Shown here: positions 29,751 to 38,798 of the stretch, in pieces
Numbering within the stretch: the first letter of the stretch is position 1
How the letters are laid out: each line of letters begins with the position of its first letter
From: Iodobacter ciconiae
GTDB lineage: Bacteria > Pseudomonadota > Gammaproteobacteria > Burkholderiales > Chitinibacteraceae
Reading direction: 5' to 3'
DNA length: 64,000 bases
Assembly (NCBI RefSeq): GCF_003952345.1
Contig: NZ_CP034433.1
Coordinates: 2,914,001-2,978,000, forward strand
The notes under the pieces: generated by a model
What the model saw: only the letters and a program-made list of their open reading frames with translations
What the model was told of the DNA's origin: nothing
Database searches by the model: none
Program-made: the position numbers and the translations under genes

Positions 29751-32700
29751 ATGAACGTCAAAACTCAGCCCGAAATTACCGCAACAAGCATTCCAACGCC
29801 TCAACCGCTTGTCGATATTCATGATCGTGTAACGGAAGCCTATTACGGCAAGATGGGGCCACAGTTTATGCGGGAAACACAGCAACGCATCCACTGGATA
29901 TGCAGCCAAGTCCAAGGTTCCAAAGTTTTGGATGTTGGCTGCAGTCAAGGCGTAACGGCTATTTTGCTTGGTCGCGAAGGTAAGCAAGTCATTGCTGTGG
30001 ATGCCGCGCAGCGCTCAATTGAGCAAGCCCAGCAGTATCTGGCCGCCGAAAGCAGCCGGGTGCAAGCAAATGTCTCTTTTATCAATGGAGACTTTTTGGC
30101 TGCTAATTTCAGTGATACACCATTTGAAACCATCATTATTGCAGAAGTATTAGAGCACCTACTGCAACCAGAAAGCTTTATTGATGCTGCCGCAAAACAA
30201 CTAGGTGAAAATGGCCGCCTGATTGTAACGGTCCCGTTCGGGATCAATGATTTTATTGATCACAAACGCACTTACTACCTACTTGAGCCTTACCGCTTAA
30301 TGTCGCGCCATTTTGAAATAGTAGACATCGTCGTGCTTGGTAAATGGCTAGGCTTAGCTGGCCGCCGACGTGCAGAAAAGGAAAAAATCCCCAGCACAGA
30401 AACACTTAAAGGCGATTTAGTCAGGCAACTAGAAACTGCCTTCCTCACACTAGAGCGAAGCCTGCGTGAAGATGCTGCATCTATACACGCACGTCTGAAT
30501 GATGCCAATCTTAAATATCGAACCGCCTGCGAGCAAATCACCACTCTGAAACAACGCGTCGCGCAAGAAGAACTTGCTCGTAAACAAGGCGAAACCGCAA
30601 GCTCTCAGCTGCAGCAACAAATAAAAAATACTGAACAAGAACTTGCGCATGCTCAATCCAAATTAAGTGAAACCAGTAATCACAATAATCAAGAGCAATC
30701 AGCCTATCGCGAGGCGATGGCTCAATTAGAAACAGAGCATCGGGCTTTACTTATTCAACTGGGCAAAGAGCAAGAAAACCACAAACACGCTAATGCACTT
30801 ATCAAACAAGAGCGGGAAGAACTTAGCCAAGCAAAGAGCGCACGCAATGCCTCTGAGCACACAATTGCCCAACTAAATAGCCAATTAGCCATTGCTGAGC
30901 ACCTATCCAGCCATTTAAGCAGCCAATTAACTGAAGCAAAGCAACAAATTGAAACCGAACAAAAAGAAAAACAGATCGCAATTGAGCACCTAGAAGTAAC
31001 GCTCAACGCCCAACGTGAATCCCGCCATGAAGCAGAAAAACGTTTAATTCGCCTCGAAGTGGAGCAAGAAACAATCTCCACGGCCTTAAAAGCAAGCAAT
31101 GAACGATATCAACTTGCCAGAGCCCAAGTTGAACAAGTTAGTGAAAAACTCAGCCTCTCACTAGCCGCCAAACAAGCCAGTGAACAATCTGCACTCGATC
31201 TAAAAACTCAATTAAGTCAAGCAAAAGTAAAACTTGCTCAACTGGAAATCGAATACGCCACAGTCTCTGCATTGCTAAACGTAGAAACCCAAAAACATCA
31301 AACTACAATTGAAAAAATGTTAGAAAAAGAGGTCAAGGAAAAAAAACTCAATCAAGAGGTGATTCAACTTACTAATAAAATAAATGAATTACAACATCGT
31401 ATTAACGAAGCAGATCAGCAACTAACTAGCAGCTCAAAGCAGCAACTTACACTTAGCAATGAGTATGAAACAGTTAAAATAAAATGTATAAACAACGAAA
31501 AAGTTATTCTTTTATTACAAAAAGAACTTGAAACAGCACAAGCGTCTCTGGCCACGGCCAAAAATCAATGGAAACATAACGAAGCATTATTAAAACAGGA
31601 AAACACCAATACTTGGGACCTCGCCCTTCAATTTGAAAATGAATGTGCAGAGTTAATTTCTCAGTTAAAAAATGCAGACACACTCGTACGCAAAAACAAA
31701 GACCGAGTAAATAAATTAGAAATCGAACTAGCCCACAGCAATAAAACCATTACCGATTTACATGAACAACAGCACATCATACAATTAGAAAAAAATACGG
31801 AACTCAATCGAGTTAGTAATGAGCTAGCCACGACTCAAGCTTTAAGCCGTAATGGGCAACAACAACAAGAAAAACTAAAGCTACAGCTATTACAAACAAA
31901 AAGATCACTAATAGAGCTCCAAAATAAAGCTGAAACACTCCACCAGCAAAAAATAAATGCAGAAAATCAAATCACCAAGACTAGAGCTATGCTTTCGTTT
32001 CAACTTGGTTATCAGTTATTACACGGCTTTAAATCTTTTCATGCATTTTTTCAATTACCCCGTAAATTATTTGCACTTCGACAAGAAGCACTACTCCGGA
32101 AATCTAAGAAAAACAATGTTGCGAAACAATATATTTCAGCAGAAAAAAACACAACACACCTGGCAGGCTTAGCCTCACCCAAAACAACCCAAATAAAACA
32201 CCAATCAGCAACAATATCACTTTCAGATACCAATCTAGCTCAGGCACTTAAAGCCCTTAAAGTAGCCTGCATTATGGATGAATTTACATTTAGCTCTTAC
32301 CAGCCAGAATGCAATTTATTGCAATTATCCGTAGATCACTGGAAGAATGAGCTTCAGAGTTTTAAACCAGAATTACTCTTTATTGAATCGGCTTGGCGTG
32401 GTAAAGATGATCAATGGGGCAGTAAAGTTGGCCATCTTAGCGAAGAGATCGTAGGCATTATTGATTGGTGTTCTCAGCAAAAAATTCCAACTGTATTTTG
32501 GAATAAAGAGGACCCAGTTCATTTTGAGACTTTCCTTAATACCGCAAAAATGTTTAATTACATTTTTACTACAGATGTTGACTGCATTCACCGCTATAAA
32601 GCCGCACTAGGGCACGATCACGTCTATTTACTACCATTTGCATGTCAGCCGTCTTCGTGTAACCCAATAGAACTTTATCAACGTAAAGACGCATTTTGCT

Positions 32701-35426
32701 TTGCTGGCGCATATTATGTTCGCTATCCAGAACGCACAAGAGATCTTGGCAATTTTATGACTACACTGAGCGAATATCGCCCAGTAGAAATATACGACCG
32801 TAACTTTGGTAAAAATGATCCAAACTATCAATTCCCAGAGGAATACCAAGCATTTATTGTGGGCAATCTACCTTTCGATCAGATCAACAAAGCCTATAAA
32901 GGTTATCGCTATGCGATTAACTTAAATTCCATTAAGCAATCTCAAAGCATGTTTGCCCGTCGGGCATTTGATTTACTTGCTTCTAACACCATAACTGTTA
33001 GCAATTTCTCACGTGGGGTACGTTTATTATTTGGCGATTTGATTATCACCACGGATAACGGAGAAGAGGTTGTTCGTAAATTACATGCCCTTGGTGATGA
33101 TATCCAAAAACGGAAATTCAATCTTGCCGGTCTTCGTAAGGTAATGCTTGAGCACACCTATCAGGACCGGCTTGCATATATTGCATCCAAGGTGCAAGGA
33201 AAGCCGTATACAAAACTGCTGCCCCAGATTGTTGTTACTGCCTATGCCAAAAACCAAGAGCAACTGAATGCCTTGCTCGCCAGCTTCAGCCGCCAAAGCT
33301 ATGAAAACAGAAGCCTGGTAATCGTGGCTCCCAATGGCTTTACGCCTGAAAACGCTGAATTTAACGATAAAATTCAAGTGCTCGCAGCGAACACAATCGT
33401 AGATTTACAACTCAATGACATAACTAAGCAAAATGGCTTTATCGCAAGCATGGTGCCAGATGATTACTACGGCCCTAACTATCTGCTCGACCTTGCTTTA
33501 GCTACGCGCTACAGCACAGCACTAGCCATAGGTAAACTAACCCACCATGTATGGTCAGCAAATAACGGGCTGCAACTTGCATACCCCAAACAACAATACT
33601 TACCTCAGAAAAGCCTGCCTGCACGTTCCACATTAGCCAGCTTGAGCCTTTTTCCTGATATGACATTACGCAATTGGGTTACAAGCCTTTACACACGCCA
33701 AATTGAAGCAGCTGAGCTGCTATCAATTGATGAGTTTAACTATTGCAAAAATGCTGGCATGGCCAACTTTGATGCCACTGCAGTTAATGATCTAACAAAT
33801 CTGGATCTAGGGCTTAGTATCGAAGAGCTAATCACTAGAGCTGAACGTATCCAGCCAGAAGCAGCGAGCCCAGATGCAGCCCCAGTGCTAACTGGTGCGC
33901 AACTGGCCGGTTACTTTAAACCTGCCGCAAACAAGGGCTACACCCTGAATATAGCCGCCAGCACATGGGAAGCTGAATCTACACTTGCAGATGGTAAGCA
34001 CGAATACCTCTATGCCAGCACGGACATTCGCCCTGCAGATCTTGGCTTTGAAAGTAATATGCAATTCCATCTCGATACAACACCGGGCCTCAACCTGCAA
34101 ATAGTCTTGCTATTTCTTGATGCCCAGAAGCAACGTATCAGCCACATTATTAAAGGCGCTAATCGTAATCAGGAAGCCCCAATCCCAGCAGGCACCGAGT
34201 GGATAAGACTTGGACTACGAATTTATGGAAGCGGTGCAGCACGTATTAATGCCTTAGTGCTTGGCCACCGGCCATTTCAACCCACGGAAATTATTGCTAG
34301 AGCTGAGCACTTAGTCATTACCAACCATTACCCGAATTATGATGACCTCTATCGCAACGGCTTTGTACACAGCCGAGTAGCCGCCTACGCAGAACGTGGT
34401 ACCAAGGTAGATGTATTTCGCCTGCGTAATGGAGAAGGGTTATCCCACCACGAGTTTCATGACATTGATGTCATGACTGGCTCGCAAGAGGTATTACACA
34501 AGCTGCTAACTAATAACAGCTATAAGAGCGTATTAGTTCATTTTCTTGACTCTGATATGTGGGAAGTATTACAACATCATGTTGAACAGATAAAAATTTT
34601 CGTCTGGGTACATGGAGCTGAAATTCAACCTTGGCATCGACGCGACTATAACTTTGTTAATGAGCAAGAACGAAATACCGCAAAAATTCAGAGTGCAGTG
34701 CGTATGAGTTTTTGGCAGAAGCTATTATGTAATATCCCTGAGAATATGAAATTTATCTTCGTATCCAATCACTTTGCAGAAGAAGTAATGGAAGATGTTG
34801 GCTTACGTTTACCTAGTAAGAGTTATCAAATAATACACAATCCAATTGATACAGATCTTTTTTCATATATCCCAAAATCAATTGAACAACGTAAAAAAAT
34901 CTTATCAATTAGACCATTTGCATCACGCAAATATGCCAATGATTTAAGCGTGCTTGCTATTCTTGCCCTATCTAATAAACCATTTTTTAAAGATTTAGAA
35001 TTTCGTATCATTGGTGATGGCAAACTATTTGATGAAACACTTGCTCCATTGCGAAAATTTAATAACGTAATCATCGAAAGAGGTTTCCTTTCTCATATGG
35101 AAATCGCTGCATTACATCGCGAGTACGGAATTTTTCTCTGCCCAACCAGAATGGATGCCCAAGGCGTATCACGCGATGAAGCAATGGCCTCTGGCTTAGT
35201 GCCACTAACCAATGCAGTTACCGCAATTCCAGAATTTGTTGATGCAGATTGCGGCATGCTCGTACCTGGGGAGGATCATTTAGCAATGGCGAATGCCATT
35301 GAGCAGCTAGTAAATAACCCAGAGCAATTTGAGAAAATTTCAGCATCTGCTGCAAGCAGAGTGCGAAAACAAAGCGCGATGAGTTTCATTATTGGCTCAG
35401 AACTAACATTGATAAATATAATCTAA
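29751..35426 (+). CDS. Giant methyltransferase-coiled coil-multiglycosyltransferase capsule protein
   Basis: 1891 residues, probably cytoplasmic. Order: class I SAM methyltransferase (about 30-215; VLDVGCSQGVTAILLG, IIAEVLEHLL, GRLIVTVPFG); a very long Gln/Glu/Lys/Leu-rich coiled coil (about 222-750); a basic linker; a CgeB/DUF3880-like glycosyltransferase (about 835-1155; LLFIESAWRG, FWNKEDPVHFETF, FARRAFDLLASNTITVSN); a degenerate GT2-like segment (about 1157-1375; VVTAYAKNQEQLNALL); a β-sandwich-like domain (about 1380-1510); and a GT4-type glycosyltransferase (about 1515-1891; HNPIDTDLFSYI, GVSRDEAMASGLVPL). Start ATG 29751 lies 18 bases after wecC. Probably builds, modifies or ends the capsule chain; the methyltransferase plus coiled coil recalls the WbdD chain-length ruler. 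The acceptor, the sugars and which modules are active are unknown. Confidence 0.8.
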   Translation: MNVKTQPEITATSIPTPQPLVDIHDRVTEAYYGKMGPQFMRETQQRIHWICSQVQGSKVLDVGCSQGVTAILLGREGKQVIAVDAAQRSIEQAQQYLAAESSRVQANVSFINGDFLAANFSDTPFETIIIAEVLEHLLQPESFIDAAAKQLGENGRLIVTVPFGINDFIDHKRTYYLLEPYRLMSRHFEIVDIVVLGKWLGLAGRRRAEKEKIPSTETLKGDLVRQLETAFLTLERSLREDAASIHARLNDANLKYRTACEQITTLKQRVAQEELARKQGETASSQLQQQIKNTEQELAHAQSKLSETSNHNNQEQSAYREAMAQLETEHRALLIQLGKEQENHKHANALIKQEREELSQAKSARNASEHTIAQLNSQLAIAEHLSSHLSSQLTEAKQQIETEQKEKQIAIEHLEVTLNAQRESRHEAEKRLIRLEVEQETISTALKASNERYQLARAQVEQVSEKLSLSLAAKQASEQSALDLKTQLSQAKVKLAQLEIEYATVSALLNVETQKHQTTIEKMLEKEVKEKKLNQEVIQLTNKINELQHRINEADQQLTSSSKQQLTLSNEYETVKIKCINNEKVILLLQKELETAQASLATAKNQWKHNEALLKQENTNTWDLALQFENECAELISQLKNADTLVRKNKDRVNKLEIELAHSNKTITDLHEQQHIIQLEKNTELNRVSNELATTQALSRNGQQQQEKLKLQLLQTKRSLIELQNKAETLHQQKINAENQITKTRAMLSFQLGYQLLHGFKSFHAFFQLPRKLFALRQEALLRKSKKNNVAKQYISAEKNTTHLAGLASPKTTQIKHQSATISLSDTNLAQALKALKVACIMDEFTFSSYQPECNLLQLSVDHWKNELQSFKPELLFIESAWRGKDDQWGSKVGHLSEEIVGIIDWCSQQKIPTVFWNKEDPVHFETFLNTAKMFNYIFTTDVDCIHRYKAALGHDHVYLLPFACQPSSCNPIELYQRKDAFCFAGAYYVRYPERTRDLGNFMTTLSEYRPVEIYDRNFGKNDPNYQFPEEYQAFIVGNLPFDQINKAYKGYRYAINLNSIKQSQSMFARRAFDLLASNTITVSNFSRGVRLLFGDLIITTDNGEEVVRKLHALGDDIQKRKFNLAGLRKVMLEHTYQDRLAYIASKVQGKPYTKLLPQIVVTAYAKNQEQLNALLASFSRQSYENRSLVIVAPNGFTPENAEFNDKIQVLAANTIVDLQLNDITKQNGFIASMVPDDYYGPNYLLDLALATRYSTALAIGKLTHHVWSANNGLQLAYPKQQYLPQKSLPARSTLASLSLFPDMTLRNWVTSLYTRQIEAAELLSIDEFNYCKNAGMANFDATAVNDLTNLDLGLSIEELITRAERIQPEAASPDAAPVLTGAQLAGYFKPAANKGYTLNIAASTWEAESTLADGKHEYLYASTDIRPADLGFESNMQFHLDTTPGLNLQIVLLFLDAQKQRISHIIKGANRNQEAPIPAGTEWIRLGLRIYGSGAARINALVLGHRPFQPTEIIARAEHLVITNHYPNYDDLYRNGFVHSRVAAYAERGTKVDVFRLRNGEGLSHHEFHDIDVMTGSQEVLHKLLTNNSYKSVLVHFLDSDMWEVLQHHVEQIKIFVWVHGAEIQPWHRRDYNFVNEQERNTAKIQSAVRMSFWQKLLCNIPENMKFIFVSNHFAEEVMEDVGLRLPSKSYQIIHNPIDTDLFSYIPKSIEQRKKILSIRPFASRKYANDLSVLAILALSNKPFFKDLEFRIIGDGKLFDETLAPLRKFNNVIIERGFLSHMEIAALHREYGIFLCPTRMDAQGVSRDEAMASGLVPLTNAVTAIPEFVDADCGMLVPGEDHLAMANAIEQLVNNPEQFEKISASAASRVRKQSAMSFIIGSELTLINII

Positions 35427-35473
35427 TTTATTCTGCTTTAGTATTACCGAAAAGCAAAAACCACTAATATTCC

Positions 35474-35509
35474 ATTCGTCCTTCCCGGCAGAGCACGGGA
35501 AGGACGAAT
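35474..35509. repeat. Perfect 14-bp hairpin between capsule genes
   Basis: ATTCGTCCTTCCCG (35474-35487) and its exact complement (35496-35509) around an 8-base loop, in the 138-base gap after the giant gene. No T run follows on either strand, so it is not a typical terminator. It may be an mRNA-stabilising or attenuating hairpin or a remnant of a mobile repeat. Confidence 0.7.
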
Positions 35510-35564
35510 CGTTACACAAAACATTTATATATAGTTTCCTATTCTTTAAAAAAGAGAGCTTCAA

Positions 35565-36686
35565 ATGTTAAGTGTATTCATTATAGGTAGCTGTGTTAGT
35601 CGTGATGCATTTAATGATGAAGCATCCTCTTTTTTTAACATTGAAACTTATGTTGCACGAACATCTTTAGCCAGCGCACTTGAACATAACCATGTTCATG
35701 GAATTCAATTAGAGAACATAGCCTCTCATTTCCAGCGCCGAATGGTAGAGATAGATATTAATAAACATTTAGAAGCTCTTTTATTATCTACAAAAGCAGA
35801 TATTATTCTTTTAGACGCTATTGACGAACGATTTGATCTTTTCTTATTTAACGATGGCAGCATTTGTACTGTATCTATCGAGCTCTTAAGCTCTGGTTTT
35901 AGCAGTTCAGCATCCGATGGGAAAATCATTCCAAGAAAATCGGATGAATTTTTCCAGCTATGGGAACAAGGCTGGAGCAAGTTAATTAATATTTTGAAGA
36001 AAAGAGAAATATTAAATAATCTTTTTGTGAATAAAGTTTATTGGAGCAATAAACACGAAGATGGAAGCAATTTTTTACCAAATTACTCAGCAGAGAGAAT
36101 ATTTAACGCTAATCAATTTCTTGAACGTATCTATTCTCGGATGAGTGTTGATCTAAATTCTGAACAATTCATCGTTTTCCCAGAAAGTATGTTTATTGGT
36201 GCCGTAGATCATCTTTGGGGCTCCAGCCCTTTTCACTATATTAAAGATATATACCATGGCATTATTAGTAATTTGTTAAATACACACGCTAGCTCAAATG
36301 AGAAAAAATCAAATTTACTCCTTGATTTAACATCCCAAAGGCTAACCTCATCAATACAATGGTATGAAATTAATAGCTCATTCGGCGCGACCATTCAATT
36401 TGAAGCGGACACAAAAAGTGAGCATGGCACATCGGATATGCGTGCACTTTTTTGTATTGACATTAATGGGTATAAAGGGAAGCCACTTGATGGATTTGTA
36501 GTCTCTCATATCCCTAGTATAGGAATGTACCACTATTTATCTACCGGCCCGAATAAAACAAGCACAAGATGCTCTTTTACGCTTCCTGCTACATGCTCAA
36601 GTTTTCGAATTGGCTTTCGAAGTTGGATGCCAGAAAACGAAATTACCATAGATTGGCTACGTTTATCGCAAGTTCAGAAGACATAA
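35565..36686 (+). CDS. DUF6270-like capsule protein with C-terminal β-sandwich
   Basis: 373 residues, no signal peptide or membrane helix. The start (LSVFIIGSCVSRDAFND) has the G-S-C-x-x-R-D pattern of DUF6270 proteins, common in capsule loci and resembling the first block of SGNH-type hydrolases; a later DHLWGSSPFHYIKDIYHG could hold the matching His. A C-terminal region (about 262-373) looks like a β-sandwich and closely parallels the N-terminus of the next protein. AGAG lies before ATG 35565. AT-rich. Could be an esterase, acetyl- or glycan-modifying enzyme; the reaction is unknown. Confidence 0.65.
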   Translation: MLSVFIIGSCVSRDAFNDEASSFFNIETYVARTSLASALEHNHVHGIQLENIASHFQRRMVEIDINKHLEALLLSTKADIILLDAIDERFDLFLFNDGSICTVSIELLSSGFSSSASDGKIIPRKSDEFFQLWEQGWSKLINILKKREILNNLFVNKVYWSNKHEDGSNFLPNYSAERIFNANQFLERIYSRMSVDLNSEQFIVFPESMFIGAVDHLWGSSPFHYIKDIYHGIISNLLNTHASSNEKKSNLLLDLTSQRLTSSIQWYEINSSFGATIQFEADTKSEHGTSDMRALFCIDINGYKGKPLDGFVVSHIPSIGMYHYLSTGPNKTSTRCSFTLPATCSSFRIGFRSWMPENEITIDWLRLSQVQKT

Positions 36687-36895
36687 TTGATGAGGATAAC
36701 CTTACCAATGCAAAGTTATTACTCCCTCCCATCTAAAAATCACGCTGAACAATTAGCAAATAAAAAACTTAGAACAATAAGCTTAATCAGTTTCCAAATC
36801 GAGACCAAACAATGCCAATGCTATATAATATTGGCATAATGCGTTCTTACGCAATAATTATATATTTAAAACACTAAGTTCTCGAGTAAAAACCT

Positions 36896-38692
36896 ATGCT
36901 AATAAATAATTTAGTTATCAAAAAAAATATGACTTGGATCACTGTAACTTGTGATAGTTTATCGAGTATAGATATAATTGGAACCGCTAGATTTTGGCCA
37001 AAAGATATAAAAGGCGCAGCTCTATTTATTTTTGAAACTAAAACTGAACTAAGTGCAGAAGAATTAAAAAACAATAAAATTACTGCTTCAGGTGTTGGCT
37101 ATTACACCTATTTAAAAGACCCATCAGAAAACAACGAATTTAATCAACAAATAAATTTTCCAAAGGGTAAATTAAATAGAATTGGGATTAAATTATGGAA
37201 CACAAAAGAAGAAATTTTATTTGAAAAGATAGAATTCAAAGTCCCTCACGGTAGCTTAAGCTCAGAGCATGAGCTTAAAAGTATATATATTGACATGAAT
37301 TCAAAAATATTAATTAATGAATTCACAAAATATCGGCATGGAACTGCATTCAATTTATTAAATAATAAAAAAACCTGCACACCAAAATGCCATGCCATAT
37401 CTAGCCATTGGTACTCTACAATGGATGATTACGCTTTACGCCATATAAATAGTGATGTAAAACGTACAAACTGTTATCTAAGATTAAATAAGCAGGGCGA
37501 TATTCCGCTGACCGTGTATCACGCAAAACCTGCCATTCTAAAAATACCTCCCAATATAGAAGCTTATCTTTATGAAATTGGAGACAAATCAAGAAATATG
37601 ATTAAAAAAGCAGTAAAATCCGGCTATGCATATATAGACGTAAACCCCGATGACTTCATTGATGATGTAATAAAAATTAGAACATCTGATACTCTAAGGC
37701 AAGGCCAAGAAATACCAGAATATTTTTATCGAAGACCAGAAAGTGTCTTGTCATTTAAATCTAGCTGCGATTTGCATGGCGAGTCATTTTTTGGAATATT
37801 TAAAAACAATGAGTTAGTTGCATATTCAACTATCTTTTTGTATGGGGAGCTCGCTCAGGTAAATCATATACTGGGCCATAAAGATCATTTGCAAAATGGC
37901 ATCATGAATTTATTAGTTTTTGAAATGGTACAAAACATTATAAAATCAAAACCATGGATAAAAGGGGTTAATTATTTATATGTTGGCAACCCCCAAAAAG
38001 GCATCGGTATATTTAAAAAAAGCATGGGATTTAAAGAAGAAGCCATTGTTACAACTCAATCTGCCCAAGATGTTAGCTGCTATTTTGAAAACAATAACAA
38101 ACTTCCAGAAAACACCACCAAATTACCAATGAAAATAAAAGTAAAAAAACCGACTCCAGAATTAGTACTCCTAGATAACTCAGAAGTAATTATTTTAGAA
38201 AAAGAAGCACACAAATTTACTAAAAATTCACTAAGTATTTCGGAAGGCATTACTATTAATACTATTTACTATGATGTAATATCAGAATCATTTATTAACG
38301 GCGCGAATACGGCTAATGATTTTAATACTGTAATCATTAAAAATTTAACACTTGAAAAGTATACAGATTTTCTTTCCCATGGCATTAAAAATTTAAGTGA
38401 AAAAATGACAAAAAATTCTTTTGTTATTTGCGATTTTATAACAAATTTAGAAAACCCCCAAAATAAAAATATAATTTTAAATTTCTTAAATGAAACTTTA
38501 AAAAACAAAGATAATGAATTAATAAAAAATATAATCGACTATATTTCAAGACGATTTAGATCACTAGACACAGCATCGATACGCAATGGGTTCAAAAGCG
38601 GTGATTATGCTGTAAAAGGAATAATTAACTATCAAAAAAACATAGATAAGTTCGGGTTTGACAGTCTGATTGTCTTAAAAAAAATTCATTGA
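36896..38692 (+). CDS. GNAT/FemAB-like acyltransferase candidate with accessory domain
   Basis: 598 residues, strongly AT-rich. Three parts: a β-sandwich-like domain (about 10-118) matching the C-terminus of the preceding protein; a central module (about 190-405) with a GNAT/FemAB-like pattern (GDKSRNMIKKAVKSGY, FFGIFKNNELVAYSTIFLYG, NYLYVGNPQKGIGIFKKSMG); and a C-terminal segment (about 415-598) of unknown fold ending FDSLIVLKKIH. No signal peptide or membrane helix. A role in acylating or aminoacylating a capsule sugar is a reasonable guess from context and the central module, not a recognised function. Start ATG 36896; an internal Met12 is an alternative. Confidence 0.6.
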   Translation: MLINNLVIKKNMTWITVTCDSLSSIDIIGTARFWPKDIKGAALFIFETKTELSAEELKNNKITASGVGYYTYLKDPSENNEFNQQINFPKGKLNRIGIKLWNTKEEILFEKIEFKVPHGSLSSEHELKSIYIDMNSKILINEFTKYRHGTAFNLLNNKKTCTPKCHAISSHWYSTMDDYALRHINSDVKRTNCYLRLNKQGDIPLTVYHAKPAILKIPPNIEAYLYEIGDKSRNMIKKAVKSGYAYIDVNPDDFIDDVIKIRTSDTLRQGQEIPEYFYRRPESVLSFKSSCDLHGESFFGIFKNNELVAYSTIFLYGELAQVNHILGHKDHLQNGIMNLLVFEMVQNIIKSKPWIKGVNYLYVGNPQKGIGIFKKSMGFKEEAIVTTQSAQDVSCYFENNNKLPENTTKLPMKIKVKKPTPELVLLDNSEVIILEKEAHKFTKNSLSISEGITINTIYYDVISESFINGANTANDFNTVIIKNLTLEKYTDFLSHGIKNLSEKMTKNSFVICDFITNLENPQNKNIILNFLNETLKNKDNELIKNIIDYISRRFRSLDTASIRNGFKSGDYAVKGIINYQKNIDKFGFDSLIVLKKIH

Positions 38693-38798
38693 CATAACAC
38701 CCAGTAAATGTATTTAGTTGGAATTGCATTTTCAACAATTTCAACTAATGCAAATTTCTTTTATATAATGCTTATTATTTTTTTAAATTTAGAAAAAC

